DNA of 64,000 nt from Lutimonas halocynthiae (GTDB lineage Bacteria; Bacteroidota; Bacteroidia; Flavobacteriales; Flavobacteriaceae), in assembly GCF_030409835.1 (NCBI RefSeq), contig NZ_JAUFQO010000003.1, forward strand, positions 186,001-250,000. Direction: 5' to 3'. Below the pieces are notes generated by a model. That model was given only the letters and a program-made list of their open reading frames with translations. It was not told the origin of the DNA and did not search any database. Below, one piece after another: positions 8,675 to 18,240 of the stretch (positions are counted from its first letter, which is position 1; every line of letters starts with the position of its first letter). Position numbers and translations under genes: made by a program.

Positions 8675-9898
8675 TTGTACCATAAAACTAAAATTTTGAA
8701 AGAGGTTGAATTAGGCTTAAAAAACAATTGGAAGCAATTCGTTTTGCTGGTTATTGTTAATACTTTTGTAGGTGGAATGGTAGGTATGGAAAGAACCATT
8801 TTACCACAGTTGGCGGAGGAAAAATTCAATTTAAAGGTCAAAACAGCCATTTTGTCCTTTATCATCATTTTCGGAGTCTCAAAGGCAATTACCAATTATT
8901 TCACCGGAGTTCTTGCTGATAGATTAGGAAGACGAAATCTATTGATCGTTGGCTGGATCATTGCACTGCCAATACCTTTTATATTAATTTATGCCCCCTC
9001 TTGGTCATGGATTGTTTTTGCAAATTTACTTCTAGGTGTTAATCAAGGTTTGACATGGTCAAGTACCGTTGTGATGAAAATTGATCTGGTTGGGCAGAAG
9101 GATAGAGGATTAGCAATGGGGCTTAATGAGTCAGCCGGATATTTAGCGGTAGGAGGAGTGGCCTTCTTAACAGGATGGATAGCGTCTAATTACGGATTGA
9201 TTCCGTACCCTTTTTATGTTGGAATTGTTCTTTCAGTGCTGGGCCTGCTTTTTTCAGTACTATTTATAAAAGACACAAAGCATCATGTAGCAAGGGAATC
9301 AAAACAGAGTTCGAAGGCTCAATTGAAACGTGTTTTTTGGGAAACAACCTGGGCCAATAAAAACCTTGGTTCAATTACTCAGGCAGGATTGGTAAACAAT
9401 CTGAATGATGGTATGGTTTGGGGTTTGTTTCCTATACTTCTGGCTGGCCTTAATTTTGATTTGGAACAAATTGCGATCATTGTCTCAGTTTATCCAACAG
9501 TATGGGGATTGGGTCAATTGTTTACCGGTAAACTGGCAGACATACTTTCAAAAAGGTCTTTGATGTTTTGGGGTATGCTATTACAAGGTGTGGCATTGAG
9601 TTTTATGGTGATAACAAAGGAATTCTATCCCTTTCTAGTTTTATCGGCAGTTCTGGGAATTGGAACAGCCTTGGTTTATCCTACATTTTTAGCCGGAATT
9701 GCCGCCTATACAAATCCTTTGCAAAGAGCTGAGAGTATTGGCGTATTTAGATTGTGGAGAGACCTTGGCTATGCTTTGGGGGCTATCTTAACTGGAGTTA
9801 TTGCAGATCTATTAGGCATTAACTATTCAATTATGGTCATCGCAATCATCACGATTATTTCCTCTTTAATTATTCGCTTCAGGATGGATCCTGGCTGA
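8675..9898 (+). CDS. Major facilitator superfamily transporter, substrate unknown
   Basis: Inner-membrane secondary transporter of about 400 residues with twelve predicted helices. The MFS signature between helices 2 and 3 is clear (GVLADRLGRRNLL), and a related one occurs in the second half (FTGKLADILSKRS). A long tryptophan-rich loop WETTWANKNLG precedes helix 7. No ATG is available at the 5' end; the start is either TTG 8675 or TTG 8696, the latter giving KEVELGLKNNW. Its last 20 nt overlap the convergent GAF gene. Nothing in the neighbourhood points to a substrate. Confidence 0.85.
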   Translation: MYHKTKILKEVELGLKNNWKQFVLLVIVNTFVGGMVGMERTILPQLAEEKFNLKVKTAILSFIIIFGVSKAITNYFTGVLADRLGRRNLLIVGWIIALPIPFILIYAPSWSWIVFANLLLGVNQGLTWSSTVVMKIDLVGQKDRGLAMGLNESAGYLAVGGVAFLTGWIASNYGLIPYPFYVGIVLSVLGLLFSVLFIKDTKHHVARESKQSSKAQLKRVFWETTWANKNLGSITQAGLVNNLNDGMVWGLFPILLAGLNFDLEQIAIIVSVYPTVWGLGQLFTGKLADILSKRSLMFWGMLLQGVALSFMVITKEFYPFLVLSAVLGIGTALVYPTFLAGIAAYTNPLQRAESIGVFRLWRDLGYALGAILTGVIADLLGINYSIMVIAIITIISSLIIRFRMDPG

Positions 9899-10352
9899 TT
9901 AAATTCTGAAGATTCAAACTCGCCACTTCGCTGCAGACAAATTCAAGCAATTCTTCATCTTCCTTTGTAAAAGGAGCCCGATCATGCGAATCAATATCAA
10001 TTTGTCCTATATTTTTGCCTTCTTGAAATATGGGTATTACTATTTCTGATTTTACTCCAATGCCGCATGAAATATAATTATCTTGTTCCATGACATCTTG
10101 AACAACAAAATTTTCATTACTTAAAGCTACTTGACCACATATACCTTTTCCAAATGGAATGATAGTGTGTTCAGTTGGTTCTCCGGAGAATTGCGCTAAT
10201 TTCAATTCTTGTTTATAACCATGAACGAAATAGAATCCAACCCAATGAAAATGGGCGTAATTGCTTTTGAGTAAATCGCAAATCTGCTGGAGTTTTTGCG
10301 TGTTGGATTGGTCATTGTTAATTAATTGAGAAATTTTGCTTTTGATTGTCAT
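9879..10352 (-). CDS. GAF-domain protein, free methionine-(R)-sulfoxide reductase family
   Basis: 157 residues forming one GAF domain of the fRMsr (YebR) type, which reduces free methionine sulfoxide with thioredoxin. HWVGFYF, FGKGICG (C72), YISC (C96) and IGQIDIDSHD line up with the family. The first of the three family cysteines, in the region after the sheet that reads QFSGEPTEHTIIP here, is absent. The catalytic Cys (C96) and one partner (C72) remain, so activity is possible with an altered disulfide relay. It is convergent with the MFS gene and divergent from xrtF. Confidence 0.8.
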   Translation of the reverse strand: MTIKSKISQLINNDQSNTQKLQQICDLLKSNYAHFHWVGFYFVHGYKQELKLAQFSGEPTEHTIIPFGKGICGQVALSNENFVVQDVMEQDNYISCGIGVKSEIVIPIFQEGKNIGQIDIDSHDRAPFTKEDEELLEFVCSEVASLNLQNLISQDPS

Positions 10353-10401
10353 TTAATCTAAATCTTTCATATAAATTTGGAAGTGTAAAAATATTTAATC
10401 T

Positions 10402-10950
10402 TTGCATAAAAATAAAGCCATAATTGTTTTTTTAGTAAAATTCTTTGCTACCTACTTTATTCTTTTTGGAGCCTATTCGTTTTATTTAAACAAGACACAA
10501 CAAAAATCAGATGTTTTTGTTTGTTCGCCCTTAACATATTCAGTGGCAAATCATGTTTATAAAACAGCGAAAATGCTTGGTTATGATGCCGAAATAGAGC
10601 AACACTCTGAAGAGCTTTCAATCAAGTTTATGCTGAATGGAAATTATGTATCCCGTATAATAGAAGGCTGTAATTCTGTTAGTATCATCATTCTTTTTCT
10701 ATCTTTTATCATTGCATTTTCGGGAAGTTTCCTCAAAACGTTTTTATTTGGGCTTTTTGGGAGTATAATTATCTATATCGTTAATGTATTAAGAATTATA
10801 GCATTAAGTATTTTATATCATAAGTTTCCGGAGTACCAGACAATTTTACATGACCTTTTATTTCCTTCCATTATTTATGGATTAACTTTTGTATTATGGG
10901 TTACATGGGTTAAGTTTTTTTCTAACTTGAATACAAAGTCAAATGGATAA
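10402..10950 (+). CDS. xrtF: Exosortase family protein XrtF
   Basis: Membrane cysteine transpeptidase-like protein of the exosortase/archaeosortase superfamily; the F type is found in flavobacteria. 182 residues with several membrane helices. The catalytic triad is visible: Cys90 in EGCNSVS, Arg131 in VNVLRI, and His150 in ILHDLLFP. The start is TTG 10402; a stop codon lies two codons upstream and no ATG is in reach. It overlaps the next gene by 8 nt. XrtF is expected to process proteins with a C-terminal membrane segment and basic tail, but no target gene can be named in this window. Confidence 0.9.
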   Translation: MHKNKAIIVFLVKFFATYFILFGAYSFYLNKTQQKSDVFVCSPLTYSVANHVYKTAKMLGYDAEIEQHSEELSIKFMLNGNYVSRIIEGCNSVSIIILFLSFIIAFSGSFLKTFLFGLFGSIIIYIVNVLRIIALSILYHKFPEYQTILHDLLFPSIIYGLTFVLWVTWVKFFSNLNTKSNG

Positions 10951-11383
10951 AAAACTCAGAATAGTAATAATTTTAGCACTGTTTTTTGTTCTCGTGCTTG
11001 TTAGGGCATTTGAGCTGCAATTGTTTTATGACCCATTTATTGAATACTTTAAATATGATTATTTGTATGACCCAATACCTGTCTTTAGTGGTTCGAAGTT
11101 ATTGACATCTTTAATTTTCAGGTATGGCTTGAACACTGTTATTTCTCTATTCATAATTTACATCGCTTTTGAGAATAAAGGTTTTGTAGTGTTTGCAGTA
11201 AAGTTTTATATGATTGCTTTTGTCATACTGAGCATAACATTTTTTATCATTTTAAAGGGTGAACTTGCCCATGGTTATTTGTTTGCATTTTATATCAGAA
11301 GGTTTTTGATTCACCCCTTATTTGTGTTATTGCTGCTACCGGCCTTCTATTATAAACAGTTAACAACGAGAGAAATAATTTAA
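10943..11383 (+). CDS. Exosortase F system-associated membrane protein
   Basis: 146 residues with four or five membrane helices. It starts MDKKLRIVIILALFFVLVLV and contains ELQLFYDPFIEYFKYDY and FAFYIRRFLIHPLF, features I recognise from the partner protein that follows XrtF in flavobacteria. The coding sequence overlaps xrtF by 8 nt, so the two are co-translated. The molecular role is unknown; the fixed pairing suggests it is needed for exosortase function. Confidence 0.85.
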   Translation: MDKKLRIVIILALFFVLVLVRAFELQLFYDPFIEYFKYDYLYDPIPVFSGSKLLTSLIFRYGLNTVISLFIIYIAFENKGFVVFAVKFYMIAFVILSITFFIILKGELAHGYLFAFYIRRFLIHPLFVLLLLPAFYYKQLTTREII

Positions 11384-11430
11384 CAAAAATTTAAAAATAA
11401 GAGTACATTATTAGCACTACATTTGATAGT

Positions 11431-11511
11431 ATGTTACAAGTGTTAGATAAAATAATGGCCCTCATTATAGCCCTCGCAGTATTATTCACAGCAGCCTTAA
11501 ATTCGTTTTAA
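11431..11511 (+). CDS. Candidate 26-residue membrane peptide
   Basis: ATG 11431 opens a short frame, MLQVLDKIMALI...LNSF, that is one hydrophobic helix with no charged residue after Lys8. A -7 element TACATTTG (11418-11425) ends only 5 bp before the ATG, so the mRNA would be almost leaderless. No TTG is seen at the -33 position. It sits behind the XrtF pair on the same strand. Could be spurious; conservation in relatives would decide. Confidence 0.35.
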   Translation: MLQVLDKIMALIIALAVLFTAALNSF

Positions 11512-11625
11512 ATTAATTTGCTTAGTTTATTAATTTAGGCATTTTACGAAGTTTATTTCTGTAGCGTTTTTAGAGTAGTTGTGATTATATATTGCCACAA
11601 GAATTCCAGTGTAAAAATTCTCATG

Positions 11626-11660
11626 TTGAATGATTATAGATGTGTTTTATCCTATATTTG
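11626..11660 (+). promoter_or_regulatory. Promoter of the metal-binding lipoprotein gene
   Basis: TTG at 11626-11628 and TATATTTG at 11653-11660 with a 24-bp spacer. The start codon lies 24 bp downstream. Confidence 0.5.
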
Positions 11661-11684
11661 TTGGCTGTAACAAAATTTAAATTT

Positions 11685-11996
11685 ATGAAAATATTAGTTA
11701 GAATTTTTTTCTTTTTAATGATGACAGGCTTTGTATTGACTTCCTGTAACAATGATAAGAAGGAGCATGTTGAAAGTAAAGAGGCTTTAGAGCAAAAGGA
11801 GCATTCACATGATAAAGGGGCCGAGGCGGAAGATCATGGTTACGAGATGGCTATGTCAGCCTACCAATGCCCGATGAAGTGTGAAGGCGATAAAACTTAT
11901 GAAGAAGAAGGCGCTTGCCCGGAATGTAAGATGGACCTAAAAAAGATTGAAGCTGCGGAAAACGCCCAATCAAAAGAGGAGCCTACAGAAAATTAA
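11685..11996 (+). CDS. Lipoprotein with heavy-metal-binding domain
   Basis: 103-residue exported lipoprotein. Start at 11685 (MKILVRIFFFLMMTGF) rather than the ATG at 11640, because the former begins a proper signal peptide and the latter lies before the promoter. The lipobox is VLTSC. A charged His/Glu-rich linker (HSHDKGAEAEDHG) leads into YQCPMKCEGDKTYEEEGAC, then PECKMDL, which matches the short CxMxC-type metal-binding module found in CusB-like and CopA-like copper proteins. Likely binds Cu or a similar ion at the cell envelope. A single-gene unit ending in a bidirectional terminator. Confidence 0.85.
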   Translation: MKILVRIFFFLMMTGFVLTSCNNDKKEHVESKEALEQKEHSHDKGAEAEDHGYEMAMSAYQCPMKCEGDKTYEEEGACPECKMDLKKIEAAENAQSKEEPTEN

Positions 11997-12017
11997 ACTT
12001 TAGTAATAAATAAAAAA

Positions 12018-12038
12018 AAGCGACTCATTGAGCCGCTT
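12018..12038. terminator. Bidirectional terminator between lipoprotein gene and pyrG
   Basis: AAGCGACTC and GAGCCGCTT pair around ATT with one A-C mismatch. Runs of eight A and eight T flank the stem, so it works for both converging genes. Confidence 0.88.
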
Positions 12039-12042
12039 TTTT

Positions 12043-13696
<1,654 letters not shown>

Positions 13697-13730
13697 GAGA
13701 TTTCGTTTTTTTATTTTTAAGCACAAAAAA

Positions 13731-13754
13731 AACCGTCAATCTTGATTGACGGTT
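13731..13754 (-). terminator. Terminator of the rlmD operon
   Basis: AACCGTCAAT and ATTGACGGTT form a perfect 10-bp stem with a CTTG loop. A-run on the left and T-run on the right allow use on either strand. It ends the operon whose last gene is the 59-residue lipoprotein. Confidence 0.9.
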
Positions 13755-13779
13755 TTTTTTAAAATGTATAGAATTCAAA

Positions 13780-13959
13780 TTAATTGATGATCTCATCATT
13801 TGTTTTGAATTTCTTTGAAAGAACCATCTCCTGATTCTCAAATTTCATATTTTTAATAATGTACTTGTCTGATTCAACACAACTCGCACTTGATCCACCA
13901 CAGGAAGCAAAGCTTGCTGACGCGAAAATAATAACTAATAAATAGGCTAACTTTTTCAT
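13780..13959 (-). CDS. Small lipoprotein, function unknown (59 residues)
   Basis: Short gene starting MKKLAYLLVIIFASASFASC. The signal peptide ends in a lipobox FASC, so Cys20 would be lipidated; the mature part is only 40 residues (GGSSASCVESDKY, then a Lys/Glu-rich stretch ending TNDEIIN). It lies 87 bp behind the nucleoside phosphorylase gene on the same strand and directly before a strong terminator, so it is probably the last gene of the rlmD operon. I do not recognise a family. Confidence 0.75.
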   Translation of the reverse strand: MKKLAYLLVIIFASASFASCGGSSASCVESDKYIIKNMKFENQEMVLSKKFKTNDEIIN

Positions 13960-14046
13960 AGGGTTAATTTTTCGTTAATAATAATCAAGGGAGATTGCTA
14001 TAATAACGTTTGAAAAAATTGTTTAGTATATTCTAGATAAAATAAA

Positions 14047-14919
14047 TTAAGATGTAAGCTTATTTAGTGAGTACTTAATCATGTTGTCAACAGCGGCATA
14101 GGGGTCTTTACTAAAGGTGAGGTTAACCCTGTTGGCAATGATAGCATTCATTGATATTGCCTTGTGCCCAAGCAACTTAGATAGCCCATATATAACTGAT
14201 GTTTCCATCTCAAAGTTTGTGATTCGCAACGCTTTGTAGTTGAACTTTTCAATCATAGAATTCATGTCTGGATCTTGTAATGGGAGTCTTAAAATGCGTC
14301 CTTGTGGCCCGTAAAAACCACCTGAAGTAGCTGTGATTCCAGAAAAAATAGAATCTGACATCAGTTTATTTGCCAATGCTTCACTACCTTTTACAATATA
14401 GGGTCTTGCTTTTTCTCCAGGATACTTACAATGATTGATAAATGCTTCTTCTAACTCGGTTTCAAAAAGACCTTGATTCTTATAGAAATGAAGTACGCCA
14501 TCAAATCCAAGCCCATATTTTCCGATTACAATGGAATCTACAGGAATTTCTTCCTGTATGGAACCAGAGGTTCCCATTCTCACAATTTGCAGGCTCCTTA
14601 AATCTTTTTTTACTGTTCTTGATTTTAGGTCTATATTGACCAAGGCGTCAATTTCATTTAAGACGATATCAATATTGTCTGGACCAATACCAGTTGAAAC
14701 AACTGTAATTTTTTTTCCATTTAGATCCCCAACAATGGTTTTGAATTCTCTTTTTTGAGTAGTGAATTCAATATTGTCAAAATGACTTGCAACTCTTTCT
14801 ACGCGGTTTTGGTCTCCAACAAATATGACGATAGGAGCTATGTGCTCAGGTTTTAAATTAAGGTGATAAATACTACCATCAGGGTTGAGAATGAGCTCGG
14901 AAGGTCCTATAATACGCAT
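14047..14919 (-). CDS. Nucleoside phosphorylase, uridine phosphorylase-like
   Basis: 290-residue member of the PNP/UDP phosphorylase superfamily, which splits nucleosides with phosphate to base and ribose-1-phosphate for salvage. Recognised by IVIFVGDQNRVERVASHF near the N-terminus, VVSTGIGPDNIDIV (phosphate/ribose region), IVRMGTSGSIQ, and NFEMETSVIYGLS (the Glu-Met-Glu ribose-binding motif). Which base it prefers cannot be read off. It follows the SUI1-type gene by 36 bp. Confidence 0.88.
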   Translation of the reverse strand: MRIIGPSELILNPDGSIYHLNLKPEHIAPIVIFVGDQNRVERVASHFDNIEFTTQKREFKTIVGDLNGKKITVVSTGIGPDNIDIVLNEIDALVNIDLKSRTVKKDLRSLQIVRMGTSGSIQEEIPVDSIVIGKYGLGFDGVLHFYKNQGLFETELEEAFINHCKYPGEKARPYIVKGSEALANKLMSDSIFSGITATSGGFYGPQGRILRLPLQDPDMNSMIEKFNYKALRITNFEMETSVIYGLSKLLGHKAISMNAIIANRVNLTFSKDPYAAVDNMIKYSLNKLTS

Positions 14920-14955
14920 AAAATGGTGTGAATTTAGAATTTGTTTTGTTGAATT

Positions 14956-15312
14956 TTATCCTCCAACTCTTTTTACTTGATATCCTTCCTTTTGAAGGAT
15001 TGACATAATTTTATCGCGATAATTCCCTTGAATGATAATCTCTCCATCTTTTACTGTACCGCCTACACTACATTTCGTTTTTAAAAGTTTTGCAAGTGAT
15101 TTTAATTCAGATTCGGGTCCAACAAAGCCAGAAATTACTGTTACCGTTTTTCCGCCGCGCCCTTTGTTTGAGAAATGAGCTTCAAGTCTTTGATCTTTAT
15201 TGCTAAGGATTTCAGTCGATTGATCTGAAAAAGCAGAAAAATCTTCTTCATTATTTGTCGAAAAAACAAATCCCCCTAAATCAGATAAACTATTAATTTT
15301 TTTTTTAGCCAT
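14956..15312 (-). CDS. eIF1/SUI1-family translation factor (YciH-like)
   Basis: 118 residues: a 40-residue variable N-terminus and a C-terminal SUI1 fold with GRGGKTVTVISGF, LLKTKCSVGGTVKDGEI and IQGNYRDKIMSILQKEG. In eukaryotes and archaea this fold checks start-codon selection; bacterial homologues such as YciH are thought to influence initiation fidelity on atypical mRNAs. That is of interest in a phylum with few Shine-Dalgarno sequences. The start overlaps the preceding 55-residue membrane protein gene by 8 nt. Confidence 0.93.
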   Translation of the reverse strand: MAKKKINSLSDLGGFVFSTNNEEDFSAFSDQSTEILSNKDQRLEAHFSNKGRGGKTVTVISGFVGPESELKSLAKLLKTKCSVGGTVKDGEIIIQGNYRDKIMSILQKEGYQVKRVGG

Positions 15313-15472
15313 GGCGTCGTTTCCAATATTTTACCAATCCAAAGATAAATAAAATAACACCGACAATAAACATTCCTAGAAAACAATAATAACAGTCATC
15401 CTTAATTTTTAAAGCCAATACGGTTACCATTACCGAGGCTACAACGATAGAAGCAGGGTTGGAATAATTCAT
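15305..15472 (-). CDS. 55-residue membrane protein with a CxxC loop
   Basis: Starts MNYSNPASIVVASVMVTVLA and has two predicted membrane helices (about 8-21 and 29-47) joined by KIKDDCYYCFLG, which contains a C-x2-C pair. The basic C-terminus is KYWKRRHG. The start codon overlaps the stop of the 56-residue gene (ATGA), and its own stop overlaps the SUI1 gene start by 8 nt, so it is embedded in a coupled run of genes. The coding frame exactly fills the gap. Function unknown; the cysteine pair could be redox-active or bind metal. Confidence 0.72.
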   Translation of the reverse strand: MNYSNPASIVVASVMVTVLALKIKDDCYYCFLGMFIVGVILFIFGLVKYWKRRHG

Positions 15473-15639
15473 TTATTTTTTAATCGTATCCATGCAAAGA
15501 CTAATAATGCCAATGATTCAAAAGTAAGGCCCAAACCAATAAAAATCATCGATTGATCCCAGTCGAAAAAAGTACCTATCGCTCCAACTGTAATCAAGAC
15601 AAGTCCAAAACTGAACAAAGACAATAGATTCTTATTCAT
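15469..15639 (-). CDS. 56-residue membrane protein resembling the GldL membrane hairpin
   Basis: Starts MNKNLLSLFSFGLVLITVGA; two predicted membrane helices (about 7-24 and 30-50) with a short FFDWDQ turn. The pattern GAIGTFFDW...MIFIGLGLTFESL resembles, from memory, the first two helices of GldL, the membrane subunit of the type IX secretion/gliding motor, including a Glu in the second helix. GldL itself is about 200 residues with a cytoplasmic domain that is absent here. It starts 7 bp after the DUF6048 gene and is coupled by ATGA overlap to the next one. Confidence 0.7.
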   Translation of the reverse strand: MNKNLLSLFSFGLVLITVGAIGTFFDWDQSMIFIGLGLTFESLALLVFAWIRLKNK

Positions 15640-15646
15640 TTTATCT

Positions 15647-16348
15647 TTATTTTCTGTAAAAAGGAATCAAATACGACACTGTGTAATTAAAACTAAAGCC
15701 ATTATCGTTTACAAAAACCCTTTCGAAGCCGGGTACGTAAAGGTTTTTGAAATTTTCGGGCTCAGTGATTGATAGCATGGTGTTACCTCTGAATGAAAAC
15801 CCGAGAAAGACGTTGTGTAATACCTCCACTTTAATACCTAATACCAACTCAGCCCAATGTGCTGTTTGACCACCAAATGCCTCTCCTTCCGGTTCTGTCC
15901 GATTCGGGATGAAAGGGTCAGTATTTATAGTATACTCATTTACTTTTTGGCTGAATGTACTAAACCCATAACGCAGGCCTACAACAATCATATTTTCCAT
16001 GCCCAACCAATTTTTGTAGGCATTATAATCTACTCCCAGTTTAATATACTCTCCTTTAGTAGTAAAGTCAAAGAAGTCTTCATAAGTAGTTTGATCGCGA
16101 TAACCAAGCTCAGTGGCGATATAGAATCTGTTTGTGACCCTGTAATCACCCACTATTTCAAAACCTTTGGTGTCATCGCTAAATGCCGAGTAAATGGGCC
16201 TGACTACATCTATTCCAACCCTTAGCCCATAACGGTCTTTATAGGTTGTCGTATCCTTAGCCTCTTTTCCTAATTGAGCAGCAAGAGGGAATAAGGTGAA
16301 CAAAAAAATGAGGCTAATGATATATTTTAACATGAGCTGAATTTTCAT
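15647..16348 (-). CDS. DUF6048 family outer-membrane-type protein
   Basis: 233-residue exported protein. The signal peptide ends around FPLAAQLG. The body alternates hydrophobic and polar residues and ends in an aromatic (TVSYLIPFYRK), as expected for an outer-membrane beta-barrel of eight or ten strands. I recognise the DUF6048 family, which regularly follows DUF6452 in flavobacteria. Start 16348 overlaps the upstream gene by 35 nt; the ATG at 16333 is an equally good alternative. Function unknown. Confidence 0.82.
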   Translation of the reverse strand: MKIQLMLKYIISLIFLFTLFPLAAQLGKEAKDTTTYKDRYGLRVGIDVVRPIYSAFSDDTKGFEIVGDYRVTNRFYIATELGYRDQTTYEDFFDFTTKGEYIKLGVDYNAYKNWLGMENMIVVGLRYGFSTFSQKVNEYTINTDPFIPNRTEPEGEAFGGQTAHWAELVLGIKVEVLHNVFLGFSFRGNTMLSITEPENFKNLYVPGFERVFVNDNGFSFNYTVSYLIPFYRK

Positions 16349-16820
16349 CTATTATTTCTAAAGGATCTACTTGAGCTTCAATAGCTTTGATCCAATTATC
16401 ATCATCAGTTACCAAGGCCCCTTCTACATTATTAAAAATTGTTTTATATCCACAGGATCTCGAAATAAATATATCTTGTTGTGTGTAAACCAATGAAATC
16501 GTATCAGTATTATCTTCTGTCCCTGCACTGTCATCTCCAGGGATAGTGAGAATGAATCTTGTATTGTTCTCTGTTACCACAAGAGGAATAGAAATAGAAT
16601 CAGTGAGCACTTTAATTGTCTCATTGGTATATTCACCGTCAATTCCTTCGATTTCTACTTTCAGATTGAGTACAGATTTCACCTCATCCGGTATTTTAGC
16701 ATTATGAAACCTTATAATCAGCTTAGGTGTGATATCTTCCAAGCAAATTTCATCTCTTTCACAGCTAAACAAGAGTATGAATAGAAGACCTAGCAGAACC
16801 GGCTTAAGAAATTTTCTCAT
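16314..16820 (-). CDS. DUF6452 family lipoprotein
   Basis: 168 residues with a signal peptide and lipobox LLFSC (lipidated Cys20), followed by ERDEICLEDITPKLIIRFHN. The mature part looks like an all-beta domain with a conserved pair of cysteines (C26 near the start and one in ISRSCGYK). I recognise the DUF6452 family that sits between rlmD and DUF6048. It begins 3 bp after rlmD. The pair may form an envelope complex, an inference from fixed adjacency only. Confidence 0.82.
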   Translation of the reverse strand: MRKFLKPVLLGLLFILLFSCERDEICLEDITPKLIIRFHNAKIPDEVKSVLNLKVEIEGIDGEYTNETIKVLTDSISIPLVVTENNTRFILTIPGDDSAGTEDNTDTISLVYTQQDIFISRSCGYKTIFNNVEGALVTDDDNWIKAIEAQVDPLEIIDENSAHVKIYH

Positions 16821-16823
16821 TCT

Positions 16824-18236
16824 TTATTCTTTGCGTTTTAACAATACTACATTTTCCACATGGTGCGTTTGAGGGAACATATCTACGGCTTGCGTCTTTT
16901 CAATAGTATAGGCCTCTTTCATAAGCGCTAAGTCCCTTGCTTGTGTTGCAGAATTACAGCTAATATAAACAACTTTTTCGGGTAAAATATTTAATATTTG
17001 CATGACAACCTTTTGATGCATCCCATCTCGTGGAGGGTCTGTAATAATTAAATCAGGCTGCCCGTTTTCTGTAATAAACTCAGATGTAAATACCTTTGCC
17101 ATGTCTCCAGCGTAGAATACGGTATTTTCAATACCATTGAGTTTCGCGTTCTCCTTAGCGTCTTTTATCGCCTCAGGAACTGCTTCAATACCAACAACTT
17201 TTTTAGCTTTGGATGCGACAAATTGGGCTATCGTACCTGTTCCTGTGTAAAGATCATAAACGATCTCATCACCTTTTAAATCAGCAAAATCTCTAGCTAT
17301 TTTGTATAATTCATAAGCTTGGGAAGAATTGGTCTGATAAAATGATTTGGCATTGATTTTAAATTTCAGGCCTTCCATTTCTTCAAAAATATGGTCCCTT
17401 CCGCTAAATAAGACAACGTCCTGATCATAGATGGAATCATTCCCTTTCTCGTTAATGATATATTGTAGTGATGTTATCGCTGAAAATGTATTTTTAATAT
17501 AATTCAAAAGCAACTCTCGTTTTTCAACGGCTTCTTGAAAAAACTGAATCACTAGCATGATCTCTCCAGTTGAACTAATACGAATCATCATAGTTCTCAA
17601 TAATCCGGTTCTATTCCGAGGATTGTAAAAACTAATGTCATTTTCAATCGAGAAATCTCTTACCGAATTCCTTATTTCATTGCTAGGTTCTTCCTGTAAG
17701 TGACATTTCTTTATGTCAAGAATCTTATCCCACATTCCCGGGATATGAAATCCGCAAGCATTTTTATCCTTAAACTCTTCGTCGCTTTTTAATTCCTCCT
17801 CGGTTAACCATCTAGAATCCGAAAACGAAAATTCCATTTTATTTCTGTAAAAATAGGTTTTTTCGCTTCCTGCGATTGGTGTAACCTCCGGAAGTTCAAG
17901 ATGACCTATTCTTATTAAATTATTAGTAACTTCCTTTTGCTTGTAAGCCAATTGGTCTGTGTAATTCATGAACTGCCATTTACAGCCGCCACAAACCCCA
18001 AAATGCTCACATACCGGGTCAACTCTTTTATCAGATAAATGATGAAACTTCACTGCCTTTCCTTCATAGAAAGATTTTCTTTTTCTACCAGTTCTGATAT
18101 CTACAATATCTCCTGGTACGGCATTACTAAGAAACACAACCCTTCCATCAGGTGATTTAGCGACGGATTTACCTTTCGCAGCAGTATCAATCACCTCAAT
18201 ATTCTCAAATAAATGAAATTTCTTTTTTCTTGACAT
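16824..18236 (-). CDS. rlmD: 23S rRNA (uracil-C5)-methyltransferase RlmD
   Basis: Uses SAM to make m5U in 23S rRNA (U1939 in E. coli numbering). 470 residues. The N-terminal TRAM domain (about 10-60) is followed by the iron-sulfur cluster cysteines (PVCEHFGVCGGCKWQ, plus KCHLQ further on), a central domain, and the methyltransferase domain with DLYTGTGTIAQF, DPPRDGMH and SCNSATQARDL (catalytic Cys). An upstream ATG at 18254 lies inside the promoter, so 18236 is chosen. First gene of a likely eight-gene operon ending at 13731. Confidence 0.95.
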   Translation of the reverse strand: MSRKKKFHLFENIEVIDTAAKGKSVAKSPDGRVVFLSNAVPGDIVDIRTGRKRKSFYEGKAVKFHHLSDKRVDPVCEHFGVCGGCKWQFMNYTDQLAYKQKEVTNNLIRIGHLELPEVTPIAGSEKTYFYRNKMEFSFSDSRWLTEEELKSDEEFKDKNACGFHIPGMWDKILDIKKCHLQEEPSNEIRNSVRDFSIENDISFYNPRNRTGLLRTMMIRISSTGEIMLVIQFFQEAVEKRELLLNYIKNTFSAITSLQYIINEKGNDSIYDQDVVLFSGRDHIFEEMEGLKFKINAKSFYQTNSSQAYELYKIARDFADLKGDEIVYDLYTGTGTIAQFVASKAKKVVGIEAVPEAIKDAKENAKLNGIENTVFYAGDMAKVFTSEFITENGQPDLIITDPPRDGMHQKVVMQILNILPEKVVYISCNSATQARDLALMKEAYTIEKTQAVDMFPQTHHVENVVLLKRKE

Positions 18237-18240
18237 GCTG

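Larger units (their letters stand above)
11384..11684 (+). other. 300-bp gap after the XrtF pair
   Basis: Apart from the candidate 26-residue peptide gene and the promoter of the lipoprotein gene (annotated separately), nothing recognisable is seen. The sequence is AT-rich with no hairpin strong enough to call. Confidence 0.6.
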
